Shown piece after piece: positions 43,676 to 53,208 of a DNA stretch of 64,000 bases (the stretch's first letter is position 1; each line of letters starts with the position of its first letter). Below the pieces are notes generated by a model, which made no database searches, had not been told where the DNA came from, and saw only the letters and a program-made list of their open reading frames with translations. The stretch covers positions 124,001 to 188,000 of the forward strand of contig NZ_JAJTJP010000002.1 of the NCBI RefSeq assembly GCF_021300775.1, in the 5' to 3' direction. The position numbers and the translations under genes were made by a program. This DNA is from Parvimonas micra (GTDB lineage Bacteria > Bacillota > Clostridia > Tissierellales > Peptoniphilaceae).

Positions 43676-44045
43676 GACATACAAGAAGCACCTTGAAAAT
43701 CCAAACTTCAGACCACTTGCATATATCTGCTCTCCATATAGTGGTGATAAAGATTTAAACACTAATATAGCAATTCACTATGCAGAGTTGGTATACAAGA
43801 ATGGTGCAATTCCTGTTATACCACATCTCTTGTTTCCTTTTATGAGTGATAGTGATTTAGAACAAAGAAAAGATGAACTTTTTGTGAACATCATACTTCT
43901 TGGTAAATGCAAGGAGGTAGGGGTATTTGGAAGTGAAATTATTGGAGGTATGAAAAGAGAAATTGAAATCGCTGAAAAAAGAAAACAGCGATTAAGTATT
44001 TTACAAGTGAGAGTTTGGGGGGGTAAGACAAATGCTAAATTTTAA
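43668..44045 (+). pseudogene. DUF4406-like (deoxyribosyltransferase-fold) gene with a 3' frameshift
   Basis: AGGAGG before the ATG. YICSPYSGD near residue 18, ELVYKNGAIPVIPHLLFPFM and FGSEIIGGMKREIEIAEKRK match DUF4406-like proteins of mobile elements. After about residue 108 the sequence turns into SILQVRVWGG. Moving one base at about 43997 restores a family-like ending, LKYFTSESLGG, with TAA at 44024 just before the next gene's ATG. A one-base loss is therefore likely; only the last dozen residues change, so activity could remain. Confidence 0.65.
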
Positions 44046-44385
44046 TTATTATGATGTTACTTGCATCAGAAATAAGAACAACTGCATTTATACTAATATG
44101 GTCACATTTGTTGATAGGGATAGCTTTATAAAAGCTATCTCTTTTGGCATGTTACAGCAGAATTTCCAGGTAGTTATAGAAGCAATGATAAGTTAATATC
44201 TTATAATACTATACCAATGGATTGCGATAATGACCACTCAGATAATGAAAAAGAATGGGTGACACCTTTTGATGTAGCTTTGGTACTTGCTGGAGTATGA
44301 TTTTTTGTATTGTTTAGTAGAAATCCTATGAAAGACAATTCTAGCAAGTCAGCAAGACTAAGATTTCATGTGTACTTTCCAATTT
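44032..44385 (+). pseudogene. 5' remnant of a conjugative-element primase-like gene
   Basis: ATG at 44032 opens MLNFNYYDVTCIRNKNNCIY and TFVDRDSFIKAISFG. A frame slip near 44170 leaves the frame, after which the neighbouring frame continues sensibly (GSYRSNDKLISYNTIPMDCD, NEKEWVTPFDVAL). TGA at 44298 interrupts it again and FFVLFSRNPMKDN, LRFHVYFPI follow. It stops near 44385, where antisense XRE sequence begins. I recall this N-terminus from primase/helicase-like proteins of Tn1549-type elements. Confidence 0.65.
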
Positions 44386-44520
44386 ATCTAATGCTATATA
44401 TTGTCCTGTTCGTAATTTAGTAATTATATTTGCAGAAATCTTTGCTTGACGCATTAATTCTTGATTAGAAATATCTTTTTCAATCATCATATGTAAAAGT
44501 TTTTTGTAAGAAACTGACAT
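44341..44520 (-). pseudogene. Truncated XRE-family (Cro/C1-type) regulator
   Basis: ATG at 44518-44520 with AAGGAG upstream (minus strand). MSVSYKKLLHMMIEKDISN, ELMRQAKISANIITKLRTGQ is the usual small Cro-like HTH of mobile elements. After LDKLES the frame runs into the antisense of the primase remnant and stops at 44341, so about the last 15-20 residues of the normal protein are replaced. The HTH itself is intact, so DNA binding may persist. Confidence 0.65.
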
Positions 44521-44548
44521 AATAATCTCCTTATCAATATTTTTCTTT

Positions 44549-44577
44549 ATTATATCATATTTATGTGAATCTATCCA
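44549..44577 (-). promoter_or_regulatory. Promoter of the truncated XRE gene
   Basis: On the minus strand TGGATA (44572-44577), 17-bp spacer, TATAAT (44549-44554); divergent from the pyr leader promoter. Confidence 0.5.
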
Positions 44578-44630
44578 TAATAGTAATGATTTTATAGTAA
44601 AGATAATTTGATAAAAACTATGTAAATCTA

Positions 44631-44659
44631 TTGACATTATAATTCTATTATTGTATAAT
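44631..44659 (+). promoter_or_regulatory. Promoter of the pyr leader and operon
   Basis: TTGACA, 17-bp spacer, TATAAT: a perfect consensus. Start expected about 44666. Such a strong promoter suits control by attenuation downstream. Confidence 0.85.
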
Positions 44660-44690
44660 AATCAAAGGAAATTTGACGGAGGTAATTTTT

Positions 44691-44951
44691 ATGGCAAATT
44701 CAGTTAAAATGTCAGTTTTTAATAGCAATAAAAAGTGTTTAATTGACTCTTCTGTTTTTGTTTCTAATTTTTTCCATTTTAATAATTTTGATATTTTAGT
44801 CGGCAAATCATTTGTTTTAAATGGTCTTTCCGACTTTTTTTTGAATTTGGTAAAATATCCTTTTGTTGAAGCTGTTAAAGGCTTTTTAAAGGGCTTTTAC
44901 TCTCGTTTTTATTCAGTATTTGTTTTTAATAATTTGAATTTTAGGAAATAA
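44691..44951 (+). CDS. Phe-rich leader peptide of the pyr operon (pyrBI-type attenuator), 86 aa
   Basis: ATG with a strong CGGAGG about 8 nt upstream. 16 of 86 residues are Phe, 15 encoded TTT. The coding strand is about 52% T at 44761-44940 (94 of 180 by hand count, A 43), whereas neighbouring genes are A-rich. The final codons AGG AAA TAA lie inside the 5' arm of the terminator at 44943-44973. In E. coli pyrBI, low UTP makes RNA polymerase pause at U runs, the ribosome on a leader gene catches up and blocks the terminator. The layout here fits that model. The peptide itself (DFFLNLVKYPFVEAVKGFL) matches no family I know. Confidence 0.75.
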   Translation: MANSVKMSVFNSNKKCLIDSSVFVSNFFHFNNFDILVGKSFVLNGLSDFFLNLVKYPFVEAVKGFLKGFYSRFYSVFVFNNLNFRK

Positions 44952-44973
44952 CTGTTTGTTATTTCCTTTTTTT
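44943..44973 (+). terminator. Attenuator terminator of the pyr operon
   Basis: AGGAAATAAC / GTTATTTCCT, 10-bp perfect stem, 5-nt loop, seven T. The stop codon of the leader gene (44949-44951) is in the 5' arm; pyrB starts 34 nt after the T run. Confidence 0.88.
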
Positions 44974-45007
44974 GTGTATGACAAAATGACTTAATAGGAG
45001 GAATTGT

Positions 45008-45928
45008 ATGAAAGAATTTAGAAATTTAGTTAGCAGTGAAGATTTTTCATGTGAAGAATTACTTGAACTTATGGAGATAGGCTCTGATATTTATAATAAT
45101 CCAGAGAAATATTCAGAAAAATGTAGAGGAAAAATTTTAGCATCATTGTTCTTTGAACCTTCAACAAGAACAAGATTAAGTTTTGAAGCAGCTATGCTTA
45201 GACTTGGTGGAAGTTGCATAACTGTTCCAGATCCAAAAGTTTCTTCTGCAACTAAGGGAGAAAGCTTACAAGATACAATCAAAACAGTTGGTTGCTATTC
45301 AGATATTATAGCTATGCGTCATCCTCATGAAGGTTCTGCAGAGCTTGCAAAAGAAGTAACACTTGTTCCTTTTATTAATGCAGGAGATGGTGGACATCAA
45401 CATCCAACTCAAACTCTTACAGATTTACTTACAATCTCACAAACAAAGAAAACTTTGGAAAATATGACTATTGGTCTTTGTGGAGACTTAAAGTTCGGAA
45501 GAACTGTTCACTCACTTGTTAAGACTCTTTCAAAGTTTAAGGGTAATAAATTCATCTTTATTTCACCTGTTGAACTTGTAATTCCAGAATACATAAAAAT
45601 GTATCTAAATGACCATAATATTGAATTTGTTGAAGTTAGAACAATTGAAGAAGTTATGGATAAACTTGATATTTTATATATGACAAGAGTTCAAAGAGAA
45701 AGATTTTTCAATGAGGCTGATTATGTAAGACTTAAAGATACTTACATCTTAGATAATAAGAAGATGAAAACAGCAAAGGATGATATGATAATTCTTCACC
45801 CATTGCCAAGAGTAAATGAAATTGCTACAGAAGTTGATACAGACCCTAGAGCAAAATATTTTAATCAAGTTAAATTCGGTATGATAATAAGAATGGCATT
45901 AATCTTAAAACTATTGGAGGTAAAATAA
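45008..45928 (+). CDS. pyrB: Aspartate carbamoyltransferase, catalytic subunit
   Basis: Joins carbamoyl phosphate and aspartate in the first committed step of pyrimidine synthesis. 306 aa. [12 protein letters not shown] (about residue 48) binds carbamoyl phosphate; [11 protein letters not shown] and [19 protein letters not shown] (about 124) are the active-site loops; [11 protein letters not shown] binds aspartate. Own ribosome site TAGGAGG. Overlaps pyrI by one base, so a two-subunit ATCase as in E. coli. Confidence 0.96.
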   Translation: MKEFRNLVSSEDFSCEELLELMEIGSDIYNNPEKYSEKCRGKILASLFFEPSTRTRLSFEAAMLRLGGSCITVPDPKVSSATKGESLQDTIKTVGCYSDIIAMRHPHEGSAELAKEVTLVPFINAGDGGHQHPTQTLTDLLTISQTKKTLENMTIGLCGDLKFGRTVHSLVKTLSKFKGNKFIFISPVELVIPEYIKMYLNDHNIEFVEVRTIEEVMDKLDILYMTRVQRERFFNEADYVRLKDTYILDNKKMKTAKDDMIILHPLPRVNEIATEVDTDPRAKYFNQVKFGMIIRMALILKLLEVK

Positions 45929-46371
45929 TGTTAAATATTAATAGTATTTCAAATGGTATAGTAATAGATCATATTAAACCTGGTCTTGGATATGAAATTT
46001 TTAAACTTCTAGAATTAGATAAGGCAGATTACAGAGTTGCTCTTATAATGAATGTTGACTCTAAGAAAAATGGGAAAAAAGATATGATAAAGATTGAAAA
46101 TGTTATAAATATGGACATGGCAATTTTAGGTTTAATAGATAAAGATTTAACTGTAAATATTATAGAAAATGAAAAAATTAAAGAAAAAGTTTCAATGGTT
46201 TTACCAGAAAAGGTAGAAGGTTTTATTAAATGTAAAAACCCACGTTGTATAACTTGCCATGAAAATGTTCAAAATAAATTTATATTATTAAACAGAGAAA
46301 AGGGAATATACAGATGTAATTATTGCGATAATTTATATTCTTGTGGAGGTCGTAGTGAAAAAAATAGTTAA
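45928..46371 (+). CDS. pyrI: Aspartate carbamoyltransferase regulatory subunit
   Basis: 147 aa. N-terminal nucleotide effector domain ([20 protein letters not shown]) and C-terminal zinc domain with four Cys (CKNPRC then YRCNYCD). Gives allosteric ATP/CTP control of PyrB. Extends 17 nt past the start of pyrC. Confidence 0.95.
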   Translation: MLNINSISNGIVIDHIKPGLGYEIFKLLELDKADYRVALIMNVDSKKNGKKDMIKIENVINMDMAILGLIDKDLTVNIIENEKIKEKVSMVLPEKVEGFIKCKNPRCITCHENVQNKFILLNREKGIYRCNYCDNLYSCGGRSEKNS

Positions 46372-47542
46372 AAATGCAGTCTTAGTGGATAAAGATATAA
46401 ATAAAGTTGGAGATATAAAAATTGAAGACGGAAAGATTGTAGAGATTGGCGAAAATTTAAGTTTTGATGATAGCTATGAAGTTATAGATGCAAAGGGAAA
46501 GACTGTTATGCCCGCTTTTGTAGATTTACATGTGCATTTTAGAGATCCTGGATTTACTTACAAGGAAGATTTAAAAACAGGTTCACTTTCTGCTTTAAGA
46601 GGTGGATATACAACTGTAAACACAATGGCAAATACAAAACCAATTTGCAGTAATCTAGAAACTTATAATGACATAATGAATAGAGCAAGAGAATTAAATT
46701 TAGTTGATGTAAATCAAATTGTTGCAGTAACAGAAAATTTTGATGGACAAAATTTAGTTGACTATTCAAAATTTGAAAATGCAAAATTTTTATCTGATGA
46801 CGGTAAGGGAGTTCTTTCTGAAACAACAATGTATAGAGCGATTTTAGAAGCTAAAAAATACGATAAAATCATAATGATACATGCAGAAAGCGAACTTTCT
46901 CCAATTGATTACAGAATAGCTGAAGATTTAATGACTTTAAGAGATGTTTATCTTGCAAAGAGATTAGACGGTAGAATTCATATGTGCCATGTTAGTACAA
47001 TTGATTCTTTGGATGCGGTAAGACGTGGAAAGAAAGAGGGAGTAAAGGTTACTTGCGAAATAACTCCACATCATATTGCACTTTGGGATAATTCATACAG
47101 AGTAAATCCTCCAATAAGAGAAAAGGCTGATGTTGAAGCTCTAATAGAAGGAATTTTAGATGGAACTGTAGATGCAATTGCAACAGATCATGCGCCACAT
47201 ACTGCAGAGGATAAGGCAAATGGAAGTCCTGGACTTGTTGGTCTTGAAACTGCATTTGCAATCTGTAATACAAAATTAGTTAAAGAAAGAAATATTGACA
47301 TTAGAACATTATCAAAAGTGATGTCCTACGGCGGAGCTAATTTAATGGGAATTAAAAAAGGTCTTTTAAAAGAAGGATATTTAGCTGATTTAGTTATAGT
47401 TGATACAGATAAAAAAATTGTTGTAGATGCAAGTAAATTTGCTTCAAAAGGTAGAAATACGCCTTTTGATAAAGTAGAGCTTTATGGAGAAGTACTTATG
47501 ACAATTAAAGACGGAGAAATAAAATATAAAGGAGAATTTTAA
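46355..47542 (+). CDS. pyrC: Dihydroorotase
   Basis: GTG at 46355, 6 nt after GGAGG; the gene start is inside pyrI. About 395 aa, amidohydrolase fold: metal ligands in [10 protein letters not shown] (about residue 53), CEITPHH (about 230) and ATDHAPH (about 296). Class I type. Third step of the pathway. Stop overlaps pyrF start (TAATG). Confidence 0.95.
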   Translation: MKKIVKNAVLVDKDINKVGDIKIEDGKIVEIGENLSFDDSYEVIDAKGKTVMPAFVDLHVHFRDPGFTYKEDLKTGSLSALRGGYTTVNTMANTKPICSNLETYNDIMNRARELNLVDVNQIVAVTENFDGQNLVDYSKFENAKFLSDDGKGVLSETTMYRAILEAKKYDKIIMIHAESELSPIDYRIAEDLMTLRDVYLAKRLDGRIHMCHVSTIDSLDAVRRGKKEGVKVTCEITPHHIALWDNSYRVNPPIREKADVEALIEGILDGTVDAIATDHAPHTAEDKANGSPGLVGLETAFAICNTKLVKERNIDIRTLSKVMSYGGANLMGIKKGLLKEGYLADLVIVDTDKKIVVDASKFASKGRNTPFDKVELYGEVLMTIKDGEIKYKGEF

Positions 47543-48396
47543 TGATAGTAGATAGATTGTATGAAGCAGTAAAAGAAAAAGGATTTGTTTGTGTTGGACT
47601 TGATAGCCATTTAGATTATATTCCAAATTATATTAAAGAAAAACACGAAAAACTTTCAGATGTAATTTTTGAATACAATAAGACAATTATTGATGCGACA
47701 AGTGATATAGTAGCAATTTACAAACCACAAATTGCATATTATGAAGCAAATGGTCTTGAAGGTCTTATCGCTTATCAAAGAACTCTAAGATATATTAAAG
47801 AAAAGGGACTTCTAAGCATCGGAGATGTTAAGAGAGGAGATATTGCAAGTACTGCAAAGGAATATGCAAAGGCTCATTTTAAAGGAGAATTTGAAGCAGA
47901 CTTTATAACTCTTAACCCATATATGGGAATGGATAGTATCACTCCTTATTTAGATTATTTAAAAACTGGAGAAAAGGGAGTTTTCGTTTTACTTAGAACT
48001 TCAAACGAAGGAGCTAAGGATATTGAATGTCTTGACTATAATGGAGAAGCTCTTTACTTCAAAGTTGGAGATGAACTTAAAAAATTTGCTGATGAATTAA
48101 CTTCTGAATGTGGATATTCACCTTTGGGATTTGTTGTTGGAGCAACTCATAGTGAAGAAGCTAAGAAAATAAGAGAAAGATATAAAAATATTTTCTTCTT
48201 ATTACCAGGATATGGTGCACAAGGTGCAAAAGCAGAAGATATTAGAACTTACTTAAATGACTTTAATGGTGGAGTTGTAAACTCTTCAAGAGGAATTATA
48301 AAATACTATCAAAAATTTGAAGATGGCGAAGAAAGATTTGCACATTATACAAGAGAAGCCGTTTTAAATATGAGGAAGGATATTTATGGAGAATAA
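47542..48396 (+). CDS. pyrF: Orotidine-5'-phosphate decarboxylase, class 2
   Basis: 284 aa. [14 protein letters not shown] at the N-terminus, the catalytic Lys/Asp segment [17 protein letters not shown] (about 93), and [15 protein letters not shown] mark the longer class 2 enzyme. Makes UMP. Overlaps pyrK by 11 nt. Confidence 0.95.
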   Translation: MIVDRLYEAVKEKGFVCVGLDSHLDYIPNYIKEKHEKLSDVIFEYNKTIIDATSDIVAIYKPQIAYYEANGLEGLIAYQRTLRYIKEKGLLSIGDVKRGDIASTAKEYAKAHFKGEFEADFITLNPYMGMDSITPYLDYLKTGEKGVFVLLRTSNEGAKDIECLDYNGEALYFKVGDELKKFADELTSECGYSPLGFVVGATHSEEAKKIRERYKNIFFLLPGYGAQGAKAEDIRTYLNDFNGGVVNSSRGIIKYYQKFEDGEERFAHYTREAVLNMRKDIYGE

Positions 48397-49114
48397 ATCA
48401 TACGAAAAAGTTGAAATAATTTTAAATGAAAAAATAGCTGATGGCATCTACAAAATGGATGTTAAAGGAGAATTTAAAGCTAGAGTTGGACAATTTTATA
48501 TGGTTAAATGCTTTGAGGACGGGAACATGCTTCCCCGTCCAATTAGTATTTGTGATATAGAAGATAATAAATTAACTTTTCTTTATGCAGTTGTTGGAAA
48601 AGGAACAAAGATTATGTCTGAAAAGAAAGTAGGAGATAGCGTTGAAATTTTAGGACCACTTGGTAACGGATTTCCGATTGAAGAATATAAGGGAAAAAAA
48701 GTTGCTCTTGTTGCGGGAGGAATTGGAATTGCGCCAATGCTATATCTTGCAAAAAAATTAGAAGCAGATGTTGATCTATATGCTGGTTTTAGAGATGAAG
48801 CATATTTTATAGAAGATTTTAAAGAATTCACAAAGAATACATATATTGCAACAAATAGTGGAAGAGTTGGACATAAGGGATTCATAACTGAAATCTTAAA
48901 AGATGATTATGATGTAATTTATTGTTGTGGACCTAATCCTATGATGAATTCTGTTAAAAATTTAGGATTTGATATACCTGTTTATGTTTCTTTAGAGAGT
49001 AGAATGGGTTGTGGAATTGGAGCTTGTCTAGCTTGTAGTTGTAAAACTAAGAGTGGAATGCAAAGAATTTGTAAAGAAGGACCTATATTTGAAGTTAAGG
49101 AGGTGGATTTTTAA
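48386..49114 (+). CDS. pyrK: Dihydroorotate dehydrogenase electron-transfer subunit
   Basis: 242 aa. FAD site [11 protein letters not shown] (about residue 50), NAD pocket [14 protein letters not shown] (about 107), and a [2Fe-2S] ligand set near the C-terminus ([18 protein letters not shown]). Passes electrons from PyrD to NAD+, consistent with an anaerobe. Overlaps pyrD by one base. Confidence 0.95.
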   Translation: MENKSYEKVEIILNEKIADGIYKMDVKGEFKARVGQFYMVKCFEDGNMLPRPISICDIEDNKLTFLYAVVGKGTKIMSEKKVGDSVEILGPLGNGFPIEEYKGKKVALVAGGIGIAPMLYLAKKLEADVDLYAGFRDEAYFIEDFKEFTKNTYIATNSGRVGHKGFITEILKDDYDVIYCCGPNPMMNSVKNLGFDIPVYVSLESRMGCGIGACLACSCKTKSGMQRICKEGPIFEVKEVDF

Positions 49115-50010
49115 TGTTAGAAGTAGATATTTGTGGAGTTAAATTTAAAAATCCAGTTATTGGAGCATCAGGAACTTTTGGTTTCGGTAGAGAATATGCT
49201 GAATATATTGACTTAAATAGAATAGGTGGTATTTCTACAAAAGGACTTACTTTTGCTGGTAAAGATGGAAATACTGGAATTAGAATTTATGAAACTCCAG
49301 CAGGAATAATGAATAGTATTGGACTACAAAATCCGTCAGTACCAACTTTTATAAAAGAAGATTTACCTTTTATGGAAAGTTATGATACACAGATTTTAGC
49401 AAACATTGGAGGTTCACAACTAGAAGATTATTTAAAATCTGTAGAACTTATCAATAAAACAAATATAAAAATAATTGAATTAAATATTTCATGTCCAAAT
49501 GTTAAATCAGGTGGAATGGCTTTTGGTATAAAATGTGATATAGCTGAGGGAATAGTAAGAAAAGTAAGAGAAAACACAGATAAAGTTCTTATGGTTAAAC
49601 TATCACCAAATGCTGAAAATATAAAAGAAATGGCAAAAACTTGTGTTGAAGCGGGAGCTGATTGTCTTTCACTTGTAAATACATTTAATGCTTTGGCAAT
49701 AGATATTTACAAGAGAAAAGCTGTTTTTGACAATGTAACAGCAGGACTTTCGGGAGCTTGTATAAAACCAATAGCACTTAGAATGGTAAGAGATGTCGCT
49801 TCGGTTGTAGATGTTCCGATAATTGGAATGGGTGGAATTATGAATTGGCAAGATGCTATTGAATTTATAATGGCGGGCTCAACTGCAATTCAAGTTGGAA
49901 CAGCAAACTTTATCAATCCAAGAGCTATGATTGATATAATCGAAGGAATGGAACAATTCTGTAAAGAACAAAATATAAAGGATTTACAAGAAATTAGAGG
50001 AATTATTTAG
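49114..50010 (+). CDS. pyrD: Dihydroorotate dehydrogenase, class 1B catalytic subunit
   Basis: 298 aa FMN TIM barrel. [14 protein letters not shown] at the N-terminus, active-site Cys in [12 protein letters not shown] (about 131), and the FMN-phosphate site [17 protein letters not shown]. Partner of PyrK. Nine nt before pyrE. Confidence 0.95.
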   Translation: MLEVDICGVKFKNPVIGASGTFGFGREYAEYIDLNRIGGISTKGLTFAGKDGNTGIRIYETPAGIMNSIGLQNPSVPTFIKEDLPFMESYDTQILANIGGSQLEDYLKSVELINKTNIKIIELNISCPNVKSGGMAFGIKCDIAEGIVRKVRENTDKVLMVKLSPNAENIKEMAKTCVEAGADCLSLVNTFNALAIDIYKRKAVFDNVTAGLSGACIKPIALRMVRDVASVVDVPIIGMGGIMNWQDAIEFIMAGSTAIQVGTANFINPRAMIDIIEGMEQFCKEQNIKDLQEIRGII

Positions 50011-50019
50011 GAGGATATC

Positions 50020-50601
50020 ATGGAAGAAAGAGTATTAGAATTATTAAAAGAAAGTGAAGCTTTATTAGAAGGACATTTCTTATTATCATCAGGAAAACAC
50101 AGCGATAAATACGTTCAATGTGCAAAACTTTTGATGTATCCAGAAAAAGCTGAAGAAGTTTGCAAAGTAATCAAGAAAAAAATTGAAGATGCAAATGTTA
50201 AAGTTGACGCAGTTGTTGGACCTGCAATGGGTGGAATTGTAATTGCTTATGAATTAGGAAGAGCTTTAGGAGTAAGAGCAATGTTCACAGAAAGAGAAAA
50301 TGATTTAATGACTTTAAGAAGAGGATTTTTCATTAACGAAGGAGAAAATGTACTTGTTGTTGAAGATGTTGTTACAACAGGAAAATCTTCATTAGAAACA
50401 ATCAAAGTTTTAAAAGAACATGGAGCAAATGTTGTTGGAATTGCTTCAATAGTTGATAGAACAAACGGAAAATCAGGAATTGAATATCCACTTTTCCCAG
50501 CAATTGCATTAAATGTACAAGCATTTGAAAAAGATGATTGTCCAATTTGTAAAGAAGGAAAAATAGAACTTGTAAAACCAGGAAGTAGAAAAAAATTCTA
50601 G
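50020..50601 (+). CDS. pyrE: Orotate phosphoribosyltransferase
   Basis: 193 aa. PRPP loop VLVVEDVVTTGKSSLET (about 110-126); LSSGKHSDKYVQCAKLL near the N-terminus; a Cys pair near the end (CPICKEG). Last gene of the operon, followed by a long terminator stem. Confidence 0.95.
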   Translation: MEERVLELLKESEALLEGHFLLSSGKHSDKYVQCAKLLMYPEKAEEVCKVIKKKIEDANVKVDAVVGPAMGGIVIAYELGRALGVRAMFTERENDLMTLRRGFFINEGENVLVVEDVVTTGKSSLETIKVLKEHGANVVGIASIVDRTNGKSGIEYPLFPAIALNVQAFEKDDCPICKEGKIELVKPGSRKKF

Positions 50602-50613
50602 TAAAATTATAGG

Positions 50614-50662
50614 AAAAAAAGCGTACTTTTATAGAAAAAATTATAAAAAGTACGCTTTTTTA
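50614..50662 (+). terminator. Terminator of the pyr operon
   Basis: About 20-bp stem: GCGTACTTTTATA and its A run pair with TATAAAAAGTACGC and a T run (one bulge). Confidence 0.85.
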
Positions 50663-50778
50663 TTTAGTATTTTATAAATATTTACTTTAGCATAATTTTT
50701 GAATGCAGAACTGTTATGAAATATACGACAACAAGCATTGCAAATTTAATTATTTATTTAAATATTTACATAGCGTAA

Positions 50779-50807
50779 TTGACCTTACAGTCTAAAAGTG
50801 GTATGAT
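50779..50807 (+). promoter_or_regulatory. Promoter of the LPXTG adhesin gene
   Basis: TTGACC, 17-bp spacer, TATGAT; leader of about 140 nt. Confidence 0.6.
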
Positions 50808-50852
50808 TATGTTAACAATTAATAGTTGTTTTTTATTTATTTATTTTTTAAA

Positions 50853-50884
50853 TAGTTATTAGTTTAGGAGGCTTCTAATAACTA
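50853..50884 (+). promoter_or_regulatory. Hairpin with an SD-like loop in the adhesin leader
   Basis: TAGTTATTAG / CTAATAACTA perfect 10-bp arms; the 12-nt loop contains AGGAGG but no start codon follows closely. Confidence 0.4.
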
Positions 50885-50952
50885 CTTATTAATATATTAT
50901 TAGTGTTTTTAAGTTAAAACATTGATAAGAATATTCTATTAGGAGGAGCACA

Positions 50953-52887
50953 ATGAAAAAGAGGATTTATTGTTTTATTTTGAGTGCCCTTATGGTGTTG
51001 AGCGTTGTTTTTCCTTCCTTCAAAGTTTCAGCTGAAGGCGGAAGAAATATTTCACCAAATGTAACTATTACAGATTTTACAGTTACAACTGGTAATGGAC
51101 AAGAATTTAATAGAGCACCACGTTGGGAAAAATTTACACTTAAAATAGAATGGGATGCAAAAAATCAAAGTACATTGAACAAAGGCGATTACTTTGAAGT
51201 TGAACTGCCAGAGAATTTTAGATTTTTAAAAGATTCTTCAGCAGTTAATTTTAATGTTTACGGTTTAGACGGAACAACTGTTTTTGGAAAAGGAACACTT
51301 AATATTAAAAATATAGGCGGTGGAACTTTAAGGATCGTTTTAAACGAAAAAGTTGAAAATCTCTACAATGTTAAAGGGACAGTTTCCCTAGAATCAGTAT
51401 TTTTCCAAGATAAAATACAAATTGGACAAGATAATAAGTTTAAAATTGAAATGAACGGAAAATCAGTTGAAAAAACTATTCATATTGACAATCCTAAACC
51501 ACTTGATGAAGTTTTAGGCAAATGGCCAAGTTTATTAAACGGAAAAAGTGATGTAGTAGATTGGAATGTACGTTTTAATGTTAATAAAAAGAACTTTAAA
51601 AATGTTGTAATTGAAGATCAACTAACAATTACTGATGGTAATTTTGATGGACTGCATTACATTAAAGAAAGTTTTAAACTTCAAAAAGCAGAAATTGACG
51701 AATTTGGAGACGTTAAAAGGTATATTTCAGAGGAGAATGTTGGAGATAGAATTGAATTATCTGAAAATGGTACTAAGTTTAAACTTGTACTTGGTGATAT
51801 AGATAATGCAGAACAATATATGCTAAGATATCAATCAACTTATAAATCAGGCATTGTACTAAAAAATAAAGTAAAGATGACATCACAAACTGAAACTTAT
51901 CAATCAGTTGTTAAATATGGACATGCAATTTCAAGTGCAACTATAGATGGAGATTTACTTGGAAAAATCAAAATTTTTAAAGTTGATGAAGAAGATAATC
52001 AATTATTATTAAAAGGCGCAAAATTCAAAATTACTAATAAAGAAAACAATCAATCTTTTGAATTAGTTACAAACGAAAATGGAGAAGTTGTTTCAAGCAA
52101 ATTAGTTCATGGAAAATATGAAATTAAAGAAATAGAAGCTCCAGAAGGTTGGATAAAGAATGATGAAGCTCTTGAAGTTGAAGTTAAAGATGATGTAGCA
52201 GTTATAAAGACTATTACTAATAAGAGAGAAAAAACTGAAGTTAAAGTTAATAAAACTTGGGTTGGAGAAAAGGCTTCAAATGTTGTTGTTAAGTTATTAG
52301 CTAATGGTGTAAAAGTTGACGAAGTTACTCTAAATGATGCAAATAATTGGGAACATAAATTTACAAACTTAAATAAGTTTGAAAATGACGGAAAAACTGA
52401 AGTAAAATATACTGTTGAAGAAGAACAAATCAACGGATATACTTCAGAAGTAACAGAAAATGCTAAAAATGATTTTACTATTACAAATAAAAAGATTGAA
52501 TCTGAAAAAGTAAATGTTTCAGTTGAAAAGAAATGGGTTGGAAAAGCTCTAAAAGAAATTGAAGTAAAACTTTTAGCAAACGGAAATGAAGTAGAAAGTG
52601 TTAAGTTAAATGATGCAAATTCATGGAAACATACTTTCAATAACTTACCAAAAGTTGATGAAAACAACAAAGAAATTGTATACACAGTAAAAGAAGTACA
52701 AGTTCCTGGATATGATACAATAATAGAAGGAAATGCAAAAGACGGGTTTGTAATTACAAATAAAGAAAAGCCTTCAAAACCAAAATTGCCAAAAACTTCA
52801 GTAGGAACTAATGCGGTAGCTTATATGGCATTAGCTGCAATTAGCAGTGGACTTTTAGTAATTTCTAAAAAGAAAAATAATAGATAA
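50953..52887 (+). CDS. LPXTG-anchored surface adhesin with Cna-B domains
   Basis: 644 aa. Sec signal peptide (about 1-28, cut near SAEG), an N-terminal adhesin region of MSCRAMM/Sgo0707 type (about 35-320, two beta domains; WDAKNQSTLNKGDYFEVELP), a SpaA/prealbumin-like repeat (about 335-425), and two Cna-B repeats (about 426-518 and 520-612) with the Lys-x-Trp, T-V-x-E and T-N-K residues that form isopeptide bonds. The C-terminus has LPKTS, a hydrophobic span and a KKKNNR tail for sortase anchoring. AGGAGG before the ATG. Ligand unknown. Confidence 0.93.
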   Translation: MKKRIYCFILSALMVLSVVFPSFKVSAEGGRNISPNVTITDFTVTTGNGQEFNRAPRWEKFTLKIEWDAKNQSTLNKGDYFEVELPENFRFLKDSSAVNFNVYGLDGTTVFGKGTLNIKNIGGGTLRIVLNEKVENLYNVKGTVSLESVFFQDKIQIGQDNKFKIEMNGKSVEKTIHIDNPKPLDEVLGKWPSLLNGKSDVVDWNVRFNVNKKNFKNVVIEDQLTITDGNFDGLHYIKESFKLQKAEIDEFGDVKRYISEENVGDRIELSENGTKFKLVLGDIDNAEQYMLRYQSTYKSGIVLKNKVKMTSQTETYQSVVKYGHAISSATIDGDLLGKIKIFKVDEEDNQLLLKGAKFKITNKENNQSFELVTNENGEVVSSKLVHGKYEIKEIEAPEGWIKNDEALEVEVKDDVAVIKTITNKREKTEVKVNKTWVGEKASNVVVKLLANGVKVDEVTLNDANNWEHKFTNLNKFENDGKTEVKYTVEEEQINGYTSEVTENAKNDFTITNKKIESEKVNVSVEKKWVGKALKEIEVKLLANGNEVESVKLNDANSWKHTFNNLPKVDENNKEIVYTVKEVQVPGYDTIIEGNAKDGFVITNKEKPSKPKLPKTSVGTNAVAYMALAAISSGLLVISKKKNNR

Positions 52888-52894
52888 ATAAAAT

Positions 52895-52923
52895 AAAAAA
52901 AGAGAGCATAAGCTCTCTTTTTT
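52895..52923 (+). terminator. Terminator of the adhesin gene
   Basis: AAAAAGAGAGC / GCTCTCTTTTT, 4-nt loop. Confidence 0.88.
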
Positions 52924-52939
52924 AATTATATATTATTTT

Positions 52940-53160
52940 ATAAACCAAAATAGTTCACGTCAAAGTTAGTTGTAAAGAAAAGCTCCTAACACGTCATCTT
53001 GAGCGAAGTGTAACGAAGTCAATCTAGCCCTAACTTTGTTTACTTGTAAACAAAAGTAGGTCTGACGCAAAGATTGTTCAAATCTTTGATTTGAGTACAA
53101 TCGACTGTGAAGATCTCAACTATTGCTGGTAAGCAATAGTATTTCTGAAAGAAATAAAAA
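52940..53160 (+). repeat. Interspersed intergenic repeat, copy 3 (longest)
   Basis: Head and tail as in copies 1 and 2. The middle contains ACACGTCATCTTGAGCGAAG, a TTTACTTGTAAA palindromic hairpin, AAAAGTAGGTCTGACG, and an AAAGATT-rich inverted segment. Ends in the A-run shared with the purD terminator. Confidence 0.75.
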
Positions 53161-53191
53161 AAGCATACTTATTTTTATTAAGTATGCTTTT
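53152..53191 (-). terminator. Terminator of purD
   Basis: AAAAGCATACTTA / TAAGTATGCTTTT, 7-nt loop; the U run on the minus strand comes from the end of repeat copy 3. Confidence 0.8.
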
Positions 53192-53208
53192 AAATTTACT
53201 TAAATTTT

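Noticed and set aside
52107-52685. 192-codon open frame on the minus strand within the adhesin gene
   Set aside because: It lies opposite repetitive Cna-B coding sequence and is Ser/Phe-rich in the manner of an antisense frame; no start signal.
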